NCBI GenBank assembly: GCA_024638815.1
Contig: JAHEJM010000006.1
Location: 1 to 64,000, forward strand
Origin: Acidimicrobiales bacterium
Lineage (GTDB): Bacteria; Actinomycetota; Acidimicrobiia; Acidimicrobiales; SZUA-35
DNA: 64,000 bases
Reading direction: 5' to 3'
Under the pieces are notes generated by a model. That model did no database searches. It was not told where the DNA came from and worked only from the letters and a program-made list of their open reading frames with translations. Position numbers and translations under genes: made by a program. Below, in pieces: positions 39,634-49,339 of the stretch; within the stretch, counting starts at the first letter, position 1, and each line of letters starts with the position of its first letter.

Positions 39634-40201
39634 CTGGTGCCGGCACGATCTCCGGGCCGTCGCTGACCACCTGGGCGTAGCTCATGCCCGGCTGGGGACA
39701 GCCGTTGGCGGCATCCGGCCACTGGACCATTTCGGCCGACACCACGGTGATGGCCTCGGTCGCCACCCCGAGCCGGCCGGCAAGGTGGTCCTTGGCCTGA
39801 TCCACCAGCGGCTGCAGGGCCGGGTCATCGTCGGCATCGGAACCTCCCGGCGCGGTGAACGGATCCGGGTCGGTGGACGACGTACCGGCCGAGGTCTCGG
39901 GCGACTTCGTCGACTCGGTCTCATCGGGTTCGGTCGTCACCGGAGCGTCCGACTCGTCGCCGACGGCACCGTCGTCACCGTTGCCGGGATCACCGTTGTC
40001 GGGGGAATCGTCACCGTTCATGGTTGGCGTGTCCTTTGCCGAATCGCTGCCGATGGTGGTCGTCTCGTCGGCGGTGGTCGTGGCGCTATCAGGGACGCCG
40101 GTGTTGGTGGTTCCCTCGTCGCCACAGGCGGCAAGGGTCGACAAGATCAGCACCGCCTCCTCCGGCCTCATGAGCCACCGACGGGCCGTGGTGACGCTCA
40201 T
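39458..40201 (-). CDS. Acidic Thr/Ser/Asp-rich protein with an apparently truncated C-terminal domain
   Basis: MSVTTARRWLMRPEEAVLILSTLAACGDEG (lipobox-like LAAC) ... VQWPDAANGCPQPGMSYAQVVSDGPEIVP, then compositionally odd tail overlapping the MFS 3' end antisense. Confidence 0.5.
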   Translation of the reverse strand: MSVTTARRWLMRPEEAVLILSTLAACGDEGTTNTGVPDSATTTADETTTIGSDSAKDTPTMNGDDSPDNGDPGNGDDGAVGDESDAPVTTEPDETESTKSPETSAGTSSTDPDPFTAPGGSDADDDPALQPLVDQAKDHLAGRLGVATEAITVVSAEMVQWPDAANGCPQPGMSYAQVVSDGPEIVPAPATRRCSAPRDRRRPEHPGCWRWSASGRRRRTAPGGWRRPRTTAFAGPVPARPAARSRP

Positions 40202-40241
40202 CGATCCTCCGGACCTCGGACAGTGCGTGCTGTCACCAACC

Positions 40242-40748
40242 CTATTCGGTGACGGAGTCGGGACCAGGTCGGCCCATATGCCCATAATGGCGGGCTTCGC
40301 CCACCACGTAGTGCCGCACCGGGCCCTCACGAAACCGCACGGTCGTGGTGACGGTCAGCCCGTGGGAACGCAACTCGGCGGGGATGTCCCGACGGAAGTC
40401 GTGACCGTAACGACGGTGCCAGAATCCGGCATTGCGCCGCTGGATGTGGTCTCGCCACCCCAGACCGGCGGTCGGTTCCAGGAACAGCAGTCGTTGCCAT
40501 CCGTCCCGCTCCGATGCCTCGAGAATGCGGGCCAGCTGCGCCAGGTACGCCGACGGCCACGACCACAAGACACAATCGGCCACGACGTCGCGAACCCGAT
40601 CGGCCGCCGGCTCCAGCTCGGCCAACGAGCGGGCTCCCGAGGCGTGCAGCACGACCACGTCGTCCGAGGGCACCACCAGCCGCTGACCCAGCCATTGGCG
40701 GGCGGCGGCGCGAGATGTCGGTACACCGAGCAGGGGTTCGAGCTCCAT
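40242..40748 (-). CDS. Hypothetical, methyltransferase-like protein
   Basis: ORF between divergent aat and the acidic protein; DVVADCVLWSWPSAYLAQLARILEASERDGWQRLLFLEP. Confidence 0.5.
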   Translation of the reverse strand: MELEPLLGVPTSRAAARQWLGQRLVVPSDDVVVLHASGARSLAELEPAADRVRDVVADCVLWSWPSAYLAQLARILEASERDGWQRLLFLEPTAGLGWRDHIQRRNAGFWHRRYGHDFRRDIPAELRSHGLTVTTTVRFREGPVRHYVVGEARHYGHMGRPGPDSVTE

Positions 40749-40801
40749 CGACTGGCACGGTAGCGGGGCGGTACGGTGCGCGGAAGGGTACGGTACACAG
40801 T

Positions 40802-41485
40802 GTGGCCCGTCCGCCTGATTCCGCTCTGGGCAGCATCTGGCAGTTTCCTCCCCTCCACGACCTGCCGCCGGAGGAGGACTTCATCGCCGTCGGGGCCGAT
40901 CTGGAGCCGGGCACGATTCTCGGGGCCTACACCCAGGGGTACTTCCCCATGCCCGTCGACCGCCGCCGGATCGGCTGGTTCAGTCCCGACCCGCGGGGCG
41001 TTCTGCGCCCCTCCTCGCTGCAGATGTCGCGGTCGCTGCGGCGCAGCATGCGCCGCTACTCGATCTCGGTCAACCAGGCGTTCGACCAGATACTGGCGGC
41101 CTGCTCCGACCCGGCTCGCCCCAACGGGTGGATTGATCGCCGCATCAAGCGGGCCTACACCCGTCTTCATCATCTGGGCTGGGCCCATTCGGTCGAGGTG
41201 TGGGACGACGACGGGTTGGCCGGCGGGCTCTACGGCATCGGTATCGCCGGGCTTTTCGCCGGTGAGTCCATGTTCCACCGCCGCACCGACGCCTCGAAGG
41301 TGGCGCTGGTTCATCTTGTCGAGCTGCTCGGGACCGGACCGGCCACCATCATCGATGTGCAGTGGCTGACGCCGCACCTGGCCTCGCTGGGAGCGGAGGC
41401 GGTGTCGCGAAACGAGTACCGTCGCCTGCTGACGGCCGCCCTCGACCAGGGCTCCCCCATGGCTCCCGTGCCCGGTTCGTCGTGA
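40802..41485 (+). CDS. aat: Leucyl/phenylalanyl-tRNA--protein transferase
   Basis: FPPLHDLPPEEDFIAVGADLEPGTILGAYTQGYFPM, GWFSPDPRGVL, GLFAGESMFHRRTDASKVALVHLVELL. Confidence 0.96.
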   Translation: MARPPDSALGSIWQFPPLHDLPPEEDFIAVGADLEPGTILGAYTQGYFPMPVDRRRIGWFSPDPRGVLRPSSLQMSRSLRRSMRRYSISVNQAFDQILAACSDPARPNGWIDRRIKRAYTRLHHLGWAHSVEVWDDDGLAGGLYGIGIAGLFAGESMFHRRTDASKVALVHLVELLGTGPATIIDVQWLTPHLASLGAEAVSRNEYRRLLTAALDQGSPMAPVPGSS

Positions 41486-41504
41486 TCGGACAGCGACGGC
41501 CAAA

Positions 41505-43505
41505 ATGAATCGGGTGAGCACGAATCCGAGCACCGATACAACCGGGCCCGCTCGATCAAGGCCATGGATGATGCGGACCTACTCCGGCCACTCCACGGCC
41601 AAGGCATCCAACGAGCTGTACCGGACCAACCTGGCCAAGGGCCAGACCGGGTTGTCGATCGCCTTCGATCTGCCGACCCAGACCGGCTACAACCCTGACC
41701 ACCCACTGGCCAAGGGCGAGGTGGGCAAGGTCGGGGTACCCGTGGTCCACAAGAGTCATATGGCCGCCCTGCTCGACGGCATCCCCGTCGACCGGATGAA
41801 CACCTCGATGACCATCAATGCCCCGGCGTCGTGGCTGCTGGCCCTGTATGTGGTCAATGCCCGAAGCCAGGGAGTGGAGCCGCACCAGCTCCGGGGCACC
41901 ACCCAGAACGACATCATCAAGGAATACCTGAGTCGCGGCACCCACATCTTTCCGCCCGATGCGTCACGGCGGCTGGTGGTCGACATGTTCGCCTACTGCT
42001 CCCGCCACATCCCGAGCTGGAACCCCATGAACGTGTGCTCCTATCACCTCCAGGAGGCAGGAGCGACCCCGGTCCAGGAGATCGCATTTTCGCTTGCCAA
42101 CGCCATTGACGTGCTCGATGCCATCCGCGACAGCGGACAAGTACCGGCCGACGACTTCCCGAGGGTGGTGGCGTCGATGTCGTTCTTCGTCAACGCCGGT
42201 ATCCGGTTCGTGGAGGAGACGTGCAAGATACGGGCCTTCACCACCATGTGGGACCGCCTCACCGCCGAACGGTACGGCATCTCCGACCCCAAGGCCCGCC
42301 GGTTCCGCTATGGGGTCCAGGTCAACTCGCTCGGCCTGACCGAATCCCAGCCCGAGAACAACGTGCAGCGCATCGTGCTCGAGGCGCTGGGCGTGACCCT
42401 GTCGGCCGACGCCCGGGCCCGATCCATCCAGCTCCCGGCATGGAACGAGGCCCTGGGTCTGCCCCGGCCTTGGGATCAGCAGTGGTCGCTGCGAATCCAG
42501 CAGGTTCTGGCCTTCGAGACCGATCTGCTGGAGTACGGCGACATCTTCACCGGCTCGCATGTCATCGAGGCCAAGACCAACGAGCTCATGGAAGCGGCCC
42601 AGGCCGAGTTGGACGAGGTGATCGAGTTGGGTGGCGCGTTCGCCGCCATCGACGAACTCAAGGTCCGCCTGGTCCGGTCCCACGCCGAGCGGGTGCGCCG
42701 GATCGAGGGCGGGCAACAAACCGTGGTCGGCGTCAACGAGTTCACCGACACCGCCCCCTCTCCCCTCTACGACCCCGATGCCGACCATTCCGACTCCATC
42801 CTCCGGGTCGATCCGGCGGTGGGCGATCAGATGATCGAGGATCTGGAGCGGTGGCGGGCCGAACGGGACGACGCCGAGGTGGAGGCGGCGCTGGAGGAGC
42901 TGGGCCGGGTCGCCGGTACCGGCGACAACATCATGGACGCCACCTTGACCCTGGCCGAGGTGGGCGGTACCACCGGCGAGTGGGCCGACTGCCTGCGGGC
43001 CGCCTTCGGTGAGTACCGAGCCCCCACCGGGGTCCACGGCGCGTCCGGATCATCGACCGAATCCATCGCCCTGAGGACGGTGGCCGACCGCATCCGGGCG
43101 ACCGCCACCCCGCCACCCCGCCTGCTACTGGCCAAGCCCGGCCTCGACGGCCACTCCAACGGGGCGGAGCAGATTGCGGTGGCGGCCCGCAACGCCGGAA
43201 TGGAGGTCATCTACGAGGGGATCCGGGTCACGCCGAGCCGGATCGCCGACACCGCCCGGGACGAGGATCCCGACATCATCGGGCTCTCCATCCTGTCCGG
43301 CAGCCATCTGGAGTTGGTGCCGGAGACGGTGCGGCTACTGCGCCAGGCCGGGGTTGACGCGCCGGTTGTGGTCGGGGGCATCATCCCGGCCGCCGACCAG
43401 GGGGCGCTGCTCGATGCCGGGGTGGCCCGGATCTTCACCCCCAAGGACTTCCAGGTCTCCGACATCGTGCAGGCCCTGGTCGATCTGGCCCTCGAACACC
43501 GGTAA
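41505..43505 (+). CDS. B12-dependent acyl-CoA mutase, MeaA/ethylmalonyl-CoA mutase type
   Basis: RTYSGHSTAKASNELYRTNLAKGQTGLSIAFDLPTQTGYNPDHPLAKGEVGKVGVPV; C-terminal B12 domain KPGLDGHSNGAEQIAVAARNAGMEVIYEGIR. Confidence 0.9.
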   Translation: MNRVSTNPSTDTTGPARSRPWMMRTYSGHSTAKASNELYRTNLAKGQTGLSIAFDLPTQTGYNPDHPLAKGEVGKVGVPVVHKSHMAALLDGIPVDRMNTSMTINAPASWLLALYVVNARSQGVEPHQLRGTTQNDIIKEYLSRGTHIFPPDASRRLVVDMFAYCSRHIPSWNPMNVCSYHLQEAGATPVQEIAFSLANAIDVLDAIRDSGQVPADDFPRVVASMSFFVNAGIRFVEETCKIRAFTTMWDRLTAERYGISDPKARRFRYGVQVNSLGLTESQPENNVQRIVLEALGVTLSADARARSIQLPAWNEALGLPRPWDQQWSLRIQQVLAFETDLLEYGDIFTGSHVIEAKTNELMEAAQAELDEVIELGGAFAAIDELKVRLVRSHAERVRRIEGGQQTVVGVNEFTDTAPSPLYDPDADHSDSILRVDPAVGDQMIEDLERWRAERDDAEVEAALEELGRVAGTGDNIMDATLTLAEVGGTTGEWADCLRAAFGEYRAPTGVHGASGSSTESIALRTVADRIRATATPPPRLLLAKPGLDGHSNGAEQIAVAARNAGMEVIYEGIRVTPSRIADTARDEDPDIIGLSILSGSHLELVPETVRLLRQAGVDAPVVVGGIIPAADQGALLDAGVARIFTPKDFQVSDIVQALVDLALEHR

Positions 43506-43712
43506 ACGGACACCCCAACCGGCGGCCGCATCCACTAGACTCCCGGCTACCCGCCTCGGCCTCGTCGTGCCCCGCACGGTGGCCGAGCCGGGACCGTCGC
43601 AACCAGCGCTTGACTCCGCCGGTACCGTGCCGATGGATATGGCGACCCTGCCGGGACTCCGAACTATGGCCAACAACAGCATCACCATCCACTCATCGTC
43701 GAGGTTGCCGCG

Positions 43713-44525
43713 ATGACGCCTCGGTTCGCTCAGTCACCGGCGCTGCCCGGCATGGTCACCGGTGTGCTCGGCCTGCTGGCCGGCATGGTCGCACTGGCGC
43801 TGGAGAGCCCGGCCCTGGCCGCTGTGGCCGGCGTGCTGGCCCTGGCGGCCGGCGTGGCCGGACTCCGGCTGGCCCAGCAGCTCGAGGAGCAGGCGGCGGT
43901 ACAGACCTTGGTCGAGGACGAGCTGCGCAATGTGCGGGCCGAAGCCCGACAGACCGAGGCCCGGCTCCGAGACGAGATCGAGGCCGAGGACACCACCACC
44001 GGCGATGACAACGACCCCCTGGTCGACGGCTACACCGGGTTGTTCAGCGAGAACTTCTTCCATGTCGCCCTCGACTCCCGGGTGGCGGCCGCACGCCGGC
44101 ATCTCCGACCGGTGGCCGTGGTCATCATCCAGGTGGTCGAAGGGCTGCCGGCCGGCCGGCCGCTGCCGGCCGATCCGATCTACGTCGCCGATGCCATCAA
44201 GGCCACGCTGCGGGAGGCCGACACCGCCTGCCGGCTTCACAATGGCCATTTCGCCCTGCTCCTGGAGGACACACCGGAGAACGGCGCCATCTGGACGGTG
44301 GAACGCATCCGGCGCCACCTGGCCGGCGGCTCGGCACACCGAACCGACGATCAGGACCCGGATCGCATCGGCGAACGGACCATCACGCTGTGGGCCGGGG
44401 TGGCCTGCTATCCGGCGCACGCCTTCGGGGCCGAGGAGGTTCTGCAGGCGGCCCACCATGCCCTGACCGCGGCCACCGAGTGGCGCCAGGACCGGATCGA
44501 GGTGGCCGTCCCGGCCGCCGATTAG
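43713..44525 (+). CDS. Membrane protein with degenerate GGDEF-like domain
   Basis: Two N-terminal TMs, coiled coil, DADTACRLHNGHFALLLEDTPENGA in place of a GGDEF motif, then GVACYPAHAFGAEEVLQAAHHAL. Confidence 0.65.
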   Translation: MTPRFAQSPALPGMVTGVLGLLAGMVALALESPALAAVAGVLALAAGVAGLRLAQQLEEQAAVQTLVEDELRNVRAEARQTEARLRDEIEAEDTTTGDDNDPLVDGYTGLFSENFFHVALDSRVAAARRHLRPVAVVIIQVVEGLPAGRPLPADPIYVADAIKATLREADTACRLHNGHFALLLEDTPENGAIWTVERIRRHLAGGSAHRTDDQDPDRIGERTITLWAGVACYPAHAFGAEEVLQAAHHALTAATEWRQDRIEVAVPAAD

Positions 44526-44541
44526 GAACCACCAGAAACCC

Positions 44542-45840
44542 GTGTCGCCGGCTGTAATTGCCCACGGGCTCGGGGCCCGAGGCGATCTACCACTCCCCCG
44601 TGATCTGTTCGTGTGGGGCATCAGTCTGGCCCTGCTCATTTCCTTTCTGGCCATGGCCGTGTTGTGGAAACAGCCGTTGCTGGATCGCTCGGCCGACGGT
44701 CGCCGGCTCATTCCGGTCCCGGTCGGCGCGGGGCTGGGCCTGATCGGCCGGGCCCTGGCTCTGGTCCTGTATGCCGTCTGTCTCTGGGCCGGCTGGAACG
44801 GGGCGAACCAGATCAACAACAACATCCTGCCGGTCACCCTCTACGTCACGGTATGGGTCGGTGGACACCTGATCGGCGGGCTGCTGGGCGATGTGTGGGG
44901 GGCCATCAACCCTGTCGACACGGTTGCCCGGGGGGCGGAGGCCGTGGTCCGACCGCTGGGATTGACCGAGGACGAACAGGGCTGGGGCCAGTGGCCGGCG
45001 GTGGTGGGCATGATCGTGTTCCTGTTCTACGAACTCTCCCATCCCACCGGGGCCGCACCCCGAACCCTTGGTCTGCTGCTGACCGTACATCTCATCTTGA
45101 TCATGGTCGCCGCCATGATGTGGGGCGCGGCCTGGGTTCGGCGCAACGATCCGTTCACCGCACTGTTCGCCCTGATCGGAGCCATGGCCCCGATCTACGG
45201 AGCCGACGGCGAGGTTCGGGGTCGTCCGCCGCTGACCGGCCTGGCCCGGGTACCGGTGATGGGTGGAACCGGCGCGTTGCTGCTCACCGCCATCGGTGGC
45301 ACCTCCTTCGACGGATTCAGCGAGAGCACCACCGGCCGCGACCTCTTCGACTCGTACCTCGGCTGGGAGCTGGCCTGGTTCGAGCTGGCCGGCCTACTGA
45401 TCTCGATCCTGGCCGTGACCACCCTGTTCGTCCTCGGGGTGTGGTGGACGGTGCGAGTGACGGGCATGGCCTTCAGGGCCGCCTGGCGGGCCTTCACGCC
45501 ATCGTTGATTCCGATCGTGTTCGGCTACGCCGTGGCCCACTACTTCCAGCTGTTCGCCGACAACATCCAAGCCTTCGTGTTCCGGCTGTCCGATCCTTTC
45601 GGCCGGGGCTGGGACCTGTTCGGCGGGGCGGACGGACTGATCTGGCAGATCGACCCCGATGTGGTGGCCTGGATTCAGGTGGCGGCCATGCTGGCGGGCC
45701 ATGTCGGGGCAGTGGCGGTGGCCCACGACCGGGCGGTCGAGCTGTTCCCGCCGGCGGTCTCCTTGCGTAGCCAGTTCGGCATGCTGGCGGTGATGGTGGC
45801 CTACAGCTCACTGGGGCTGTGGCTGCTGCTCACGGCCTGA
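44542..45840 (+). CDS. Polytopic membrane protein of the actinobacterial type often labelled fenitrothion hydrolase
   Basis: HGLGARGDLPLPRDLFVWG, ~10 TM segments. Confidence 0.6.
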   Translation: MSPAVIAHGLGARGDLPLPRDLFVWGISLALLISFLAMAVLWKQPLLDRSADGRRLIPVPVGAGLGLIGRALALVLYAVCLWAGWNGANQINNNILPVTLYVTVWVGGHLIGGLLGDVWGAINPVDTVARGAEAVVRPLGLTEDEQGWGQWPAVVGMIVFLFYELSHPTGAAPRTLGLLLTVHLILIMVAAMMWGAAWVRRNDPFTALFALIGAMAPIYGADGEVRGRPPLTGLARVPVMGGTGALLLTAIGGTSFDGFSESTTGRDLFDSYLGWELAWFELAGLLISILAVTTLFVLGVWWTVRVTGMAFRAAWRAFTPSLIPIVFGYAVAHYFQLFADNIQAFVFRLSDPFGRGWDLFGGADGLIWQIDPDVVAWIQVAAMLAGHVGAVAVAHDRAVELFPPAVSLRSQFGMLAVMVAYSSLGLWLLLTA

Positions 45841-45922
45841 CCCCGCGGCCCGATGTCGGCGGCACCGAGCCGACCGGTGCGGCGATGTTTGGGCCGGGGT
45901 CCGAATCGGCGACAATGGGAAG

Positions 45923-46744
45923 GTGCTTGTCGTACTGTCCCCCGCCAAATCGCTCGACTACGAGTCGACCCCGGCCACCCGCAAGTTCACCGAGCCCCGG
46001 CTGCTCGACCAGGCCGAGGAACTGGTGTCGGTCATGGCCGACAAGTCGCCGAGATCGCTGGGCAAGCTCATGGGTATCTCCGAGTCGCTGGCCGAGCTCA
46101 ACTTCGAACGGTTCCAGAACTGGGAGCGTTCGTCGCTCTCGACGATGGGCGACGATTTTGATGCGGACGAGGTCCGACCGGCGGTGCTGGCCTTCGACGG
46201 CGACGTCTACGTGGGCATGGAGACGGAGCGGTTCAACCAGCGCGACTTCAGCCACGCCCAGAAGGTGATCCGGATCCTGTCCGGGCTGTACGGCGTGTTG
46301 CGACCGCTCGACCTGATGCTCCCCTATCGGCTGGAGATGGGCACCAAGCTCAAGACCGGGCGAGGCCGATCGTTGTACGAGTTCTGGGGTGACACCATTA
46401 CCGATCTTCTGAACCAGGACCTGGCCGCCAGCCCGGGCCAGGGTGTGCTCGTCAACCTGGCCTCCAACGAGTACTTCAAGTCGGTCCACACCGAGAAGCT
46501 GGACGCACCGGTGGTCGCTCCCGTGTTCCTCGACGCCAAGGCTGACGGTGACTATCGGGTTGTCAGCTTCTTCGCCAAAAAGGCCCGGGGGTCCATGGCG
46601 TCGTGGATTGTGCGGGAGCGGGTCTCGTCGGCTGATGACCTCTCGCAGTTCGACGGCATGGGCTACCGGTTCAACGCCGACCGCTCGTCGCCGCCGTCCC
46701 CCACCTTCATCCGCCGCAACGACATCCGCCGCAACGAAACCTGA
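45923..46744 (+). CDS. yaaA: Peroxide stress protein YaaA
   Basis: LVVLSPAKSLDYES, LNFERFQNW, LSGLYGVLRPLDLMLPYRLEMGTKL, VNLASNEYFK. Confidence 0.94.
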   Translation: MLVVLSPAKSLDYESTPATRKFTEPRLLDQAEELVSVMADKSPRSLGKLMGISESLAELNFERFQNWERSSLSTMGDDFDADEVRPAVLAFDGDVYVGMETERFNQRDFSHAQKVIRILSGLYGVLRPLDLMLPYRLEMGTKLKTGRGRSLYEFWGDTITDLLNQDLAASPGQGVLVNLASNEYFKSVHTEKLDAPVVAPVFLDAKADGDYRVVSFFAKKARGSMASWIVRERVSSADDLSQFDGMGYRFNADRSSPPSPTFIRRNDIRRNET

Positions 46745-46775
46745 GTTGGCTCATCGACTCGTGCACGATCCCGGG

Positions 46776-47294
46776 ATGAACCTGCTGCTAGGCGGGGTTC
46801 GAAGTGGCAAGAGCGATCTGGCCGTTCGTCTGGCTCGGCGATGGCACGGCTCGGTGACCTTCGTGGCCACGGCCCGTGCCTTCGACGACGACATGGCTCA
46901 TCGCATCGCCCGCCATCAGGCCGACCGACCAAGCGAATGGACACTGCTGGAGCGGCCCGAGCTGTCGGCCTCCGACATCGAGGCCTGCCCGGTGGACCAT
47001 CTCATCGTGGTCGACTGCATCACCCTGCTGGTCTCGAACCTCATGCTGGTCGACCGGGACGAGTGGGACATCGCCGACCACATCACCGAGCTGGCGACGG
47101 TTCTGGCCCCACGGGCCGCGGTGGTCGTCAGCAACGAGGTGGGCATGGGTGTGCATCCCCCCACCGACCTCGGTCGACGCTATCGCGACATCCTGGGCCG
47201 GGCCAATACCATCCTGGCCGCCAACGCCGCTCACACCCATCTGGTCATGGCCGGCAAGACCTTCCCTCTCACCGACCCACCGATGCCGTGGTGA
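46776..47294 (+). CDS. cobU: Adenosylcobinamide kinase/guanylyltransferase
   Basis: MNLLLGGVRSGKSDLAVRLA; VVSNEVGMGVHPPTDLGRRYRDILGRANTILAA. Confidence 0.94.
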   Translation: MNLLLGGVRSGKSDLAVRLARRWHGSVTFVATARAFDDDMAHRIARHQADRPSEWTLLERPELSASDIEACPVDHLIVVDCITLLVSNLMLVDRDEWDIADHITELATVLAPRAAVVVSNEVGMGVHPPTDLGRRYRDILGRANTILAANAAHTHLVMAGKTFPLTDPPMPW

Positions 47295-48367
47295 TGGGGC
47301 GGGTGGCGGAACTGGAACACCGGGTCCTGGCCGAACTGGCCGCCGCCCCCGGACCCGACCACGATTCCCGGCATCTGGTGCAGGCCAGGGTCGACGACAT
47401 CCTGCGTCCGACCGGGGCCCTGGCCCGGTTGGACGAGCTGGCGGTGTGGCTGGCCGGCTGGCTGGGGGCCCGACCTGCCGTCGACCACCCGGCCGCCGTG
47501 ATTTTCGCCGCCGATCACGGGGTAGCCGAACTCAGTGCCTTCCCGGCCGACGTGACGGCGGCCATGGTCACGGCCTTTCGATCGGGTAGGGCGTCGATCT
47601 CGGCCATGGCCTCGGTGGCCGGAGCGACGGTCGAGGTGGTGGACCTCGGGGTCGGTCGACCGACCGACGACATCCGCCGTACCGCGGCCATGTCCGAGTG
47701 GCGCTTCGTCGAAGCATTCGAAGCCGGCCGCCAGGCTGTGGCCCGCCCGTTCGAATCCGATCCGGCATCGGACGACGCCACAAGGCAGGACCTGCCTGAT
47801 CTTCTGATCCTGGGTGAGATGGGCATCGGGAACACCGCGTCGGCCGCCGCCGTGGTCGGAGCGTTGACCGGCGCCGAGGCGTCCGAGGTGGTCGGCGCCG
47901 GCACCGGGGTCGACGGCGATCGGTTGGCGGCCAAGGTGGCGGGTGTGGAGGCCGCGCTGGCCCGGTTGGCCGACGAAGCGAGCGGCCGGGGGACGCCGTC
48001 ACCGTTCGAGGTGATGCGTCAGGTCGGGGGGACCGAGCTGGTTGCCATGATGGGAGCCATGGTCGAGGCCAGAGTACGGTCCATACCGATTCTGCTCGAT
48101 GGCTACGTGGTCGGGGCATCGGCCCTGGCCCTTCACGTCCTGGGGGCGTCGGCGGGGACGGCCGCCGCCGCCGAGCATTTGTGGGCCGGGCATTGTTCGG
48201 CCGAACCCGGCCACCGTCTGGTGCTGACGGAACTGGGGCTGCGACCGCTGCTCGATCTCGACTTCCGCCTGGGCGAGGCCTCCGGAGCCATGGCCGCCCT
48301 ACCCCTGGTTCGAATGGCCTGCCGCCTGGTCACCGATGTGCCAACCTTTGCCGAGTGGTTCGAGTGA
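47294..48367 (+). CDS. cobT: Nicotinate-nucleotide--dimethylbenzimidazole phosphoribosyltransferase
   Basis: IFAADHGVAELSAFPADVTAAMV, LLILGEMGIGNTASAAAVVGALTG. Confidence 0.94.
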   Translation: MGRVAELEHRVLAELAAAPGPDHDSRHLVQARVDDILRPTGALARLDELAVWLAGWLGARPAVDHPAAVIFAADHGVAELSAFPADVTAAMVTAFRSGRASISAMASVAGATVEVVDLGVGRPTDDIRRTAAMSEWRFVEAFEAGRQAVARPFESDPASDDATRQDLPDLLILGEMGIGNTASAAAVVGALTGAEASEVVGAGTGVDGDRLAAKVAGVEAALARLADEASGRGTPSPFEVMRQVGGTELVAMMGAMVEARVRSIPILLDGYVVGASALALHVLGASAGTAAAAEHLWAGHCSAEPGHRLVLTELGLRPLLDLDFRLGEASGAMAALPLVRMACRLVTDVPTFAEWFE

Positions 48368-48460
48368 CGGGAGTCGGGCGTGAGCGCGGGTCAGTGAGGA
48401 CGGTTCGAGTGGCGGAGTGTCCCGTGACGGGGTGGATCCGATGACCGGGGGGCCGATCTC

Positions 48461-49249
48461 GTGACCCGACTGGCCGGGGCCCGAACTGCGGTGGGCTTCC
48501 TCACCCGGGTGCCGGTGGGAGCGGCAACCGGATCACCGGCGGCCGCCGTGGGATGGTTTCCGGCGGTGGGCGCCGGAATCGGACTGACCCAGGGTTTGCT
48601 GCTGGTCGGGGCCGGGGATGTGACCACACCACTGTTGGCGGCGGCGCTGGCGGTGGCCGCTTCGACCCTCATCACCGGGGCCTTCCATCTCGACGGGATC
48701 GCCGACGTGGCCGACGCCTTCGGCGGAGGTTGGACGCGGGAGCAGCGGCTGGAGATCCTCAAGGACTCCCGACTCGGCACCTACGGAACGGCCACCGTGG
48801 CGCTGGTGCTGCTGATCGAGACCGCAGCCCTGTCGGCCATCGTCGACAACTCACTGCCGCCATGGTGGTGGCCGGTGACGGCCACCGTGGCCGCTCACAC
48901 CTGGTCCCGAGCCGTGTCCGTGGCCACAATGCGGATGGCACCGCTCGCCGGTGACGGCCTGGGCGCCGGCTATGGCGCCGGGCTGTCATGGCCGGTGGTC
49001 GTGGCGGCGGTGGTCACCGGTGTGGTCGCCCTGATCCCACCGGCGGTTGTCATCGACTCGGGAGCCGACGTGACCCGGTCCGAGATCGTCGTCGTGGTGC
49101 TGGCCACGGCGCTGGCCTCGTCGGCCGCCGCCGCAGCGGTGATCCGCCTGGCCGTGATCAAGATCGGGGGCGTGACCGGCGACGTCCTGGGAACGGTGCA
49201 ACAGGTGGCAGCCCTGACCATGCTGTGTGGATTGGCCACGGTGGCCTGA
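48461..49249 (+). CDS. cobS: Adenosylcobinamide-GDP ribazoletransferase
   Basis: LTRVPVG, GAFHLDGIADVADAFGGGWTREQRLEILKDSRLGTYGTATV. Confidence 0.94.
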   Translation: MTRLAGARTAVGFLTRVPVGAATGSPAAAVGWFPAVGAGIGLTQGLLLVGAGDVTTPLLAAALAVAASTLITGAFHLDGIADVADAFGGGWTREQRLEILKDSRLGTYGTATVALVLLIETAALSAIVDNSLPPWWWPVTATVAAHTWSRAVSVATMRMAPLAGDGLGAGYGAGLSWPVVVAAVVTGVVALIPPAVVIDSGADVTRSEIVVVVLATALASSAAAAAVIRLAVIKIGGVTGDVLGTVQQVAALTMLCGLATVA

Positions 49250-49339
49250 GGGCGGCATCGACGGGGTCGCAGTTGGAACCCGATTCGGCTCGAGTCTTCT
49301 CGGGAGACGGGCCACGACCTTACTACACTGGGGTTTGAG

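Noticed and set aside
38379-39680. 433-aa + strand ORF
   Set aside because: Out-of-frame overlap with the MFS transporter; Arg/His-rich, no motifs.
48368-48460. Short repeated GTTCGAGTGRCGG / GTGACGGG patterns between cobT and cobS
   Set aside because: Imperfect and short; insufficient to support a repeat or regulatory call.
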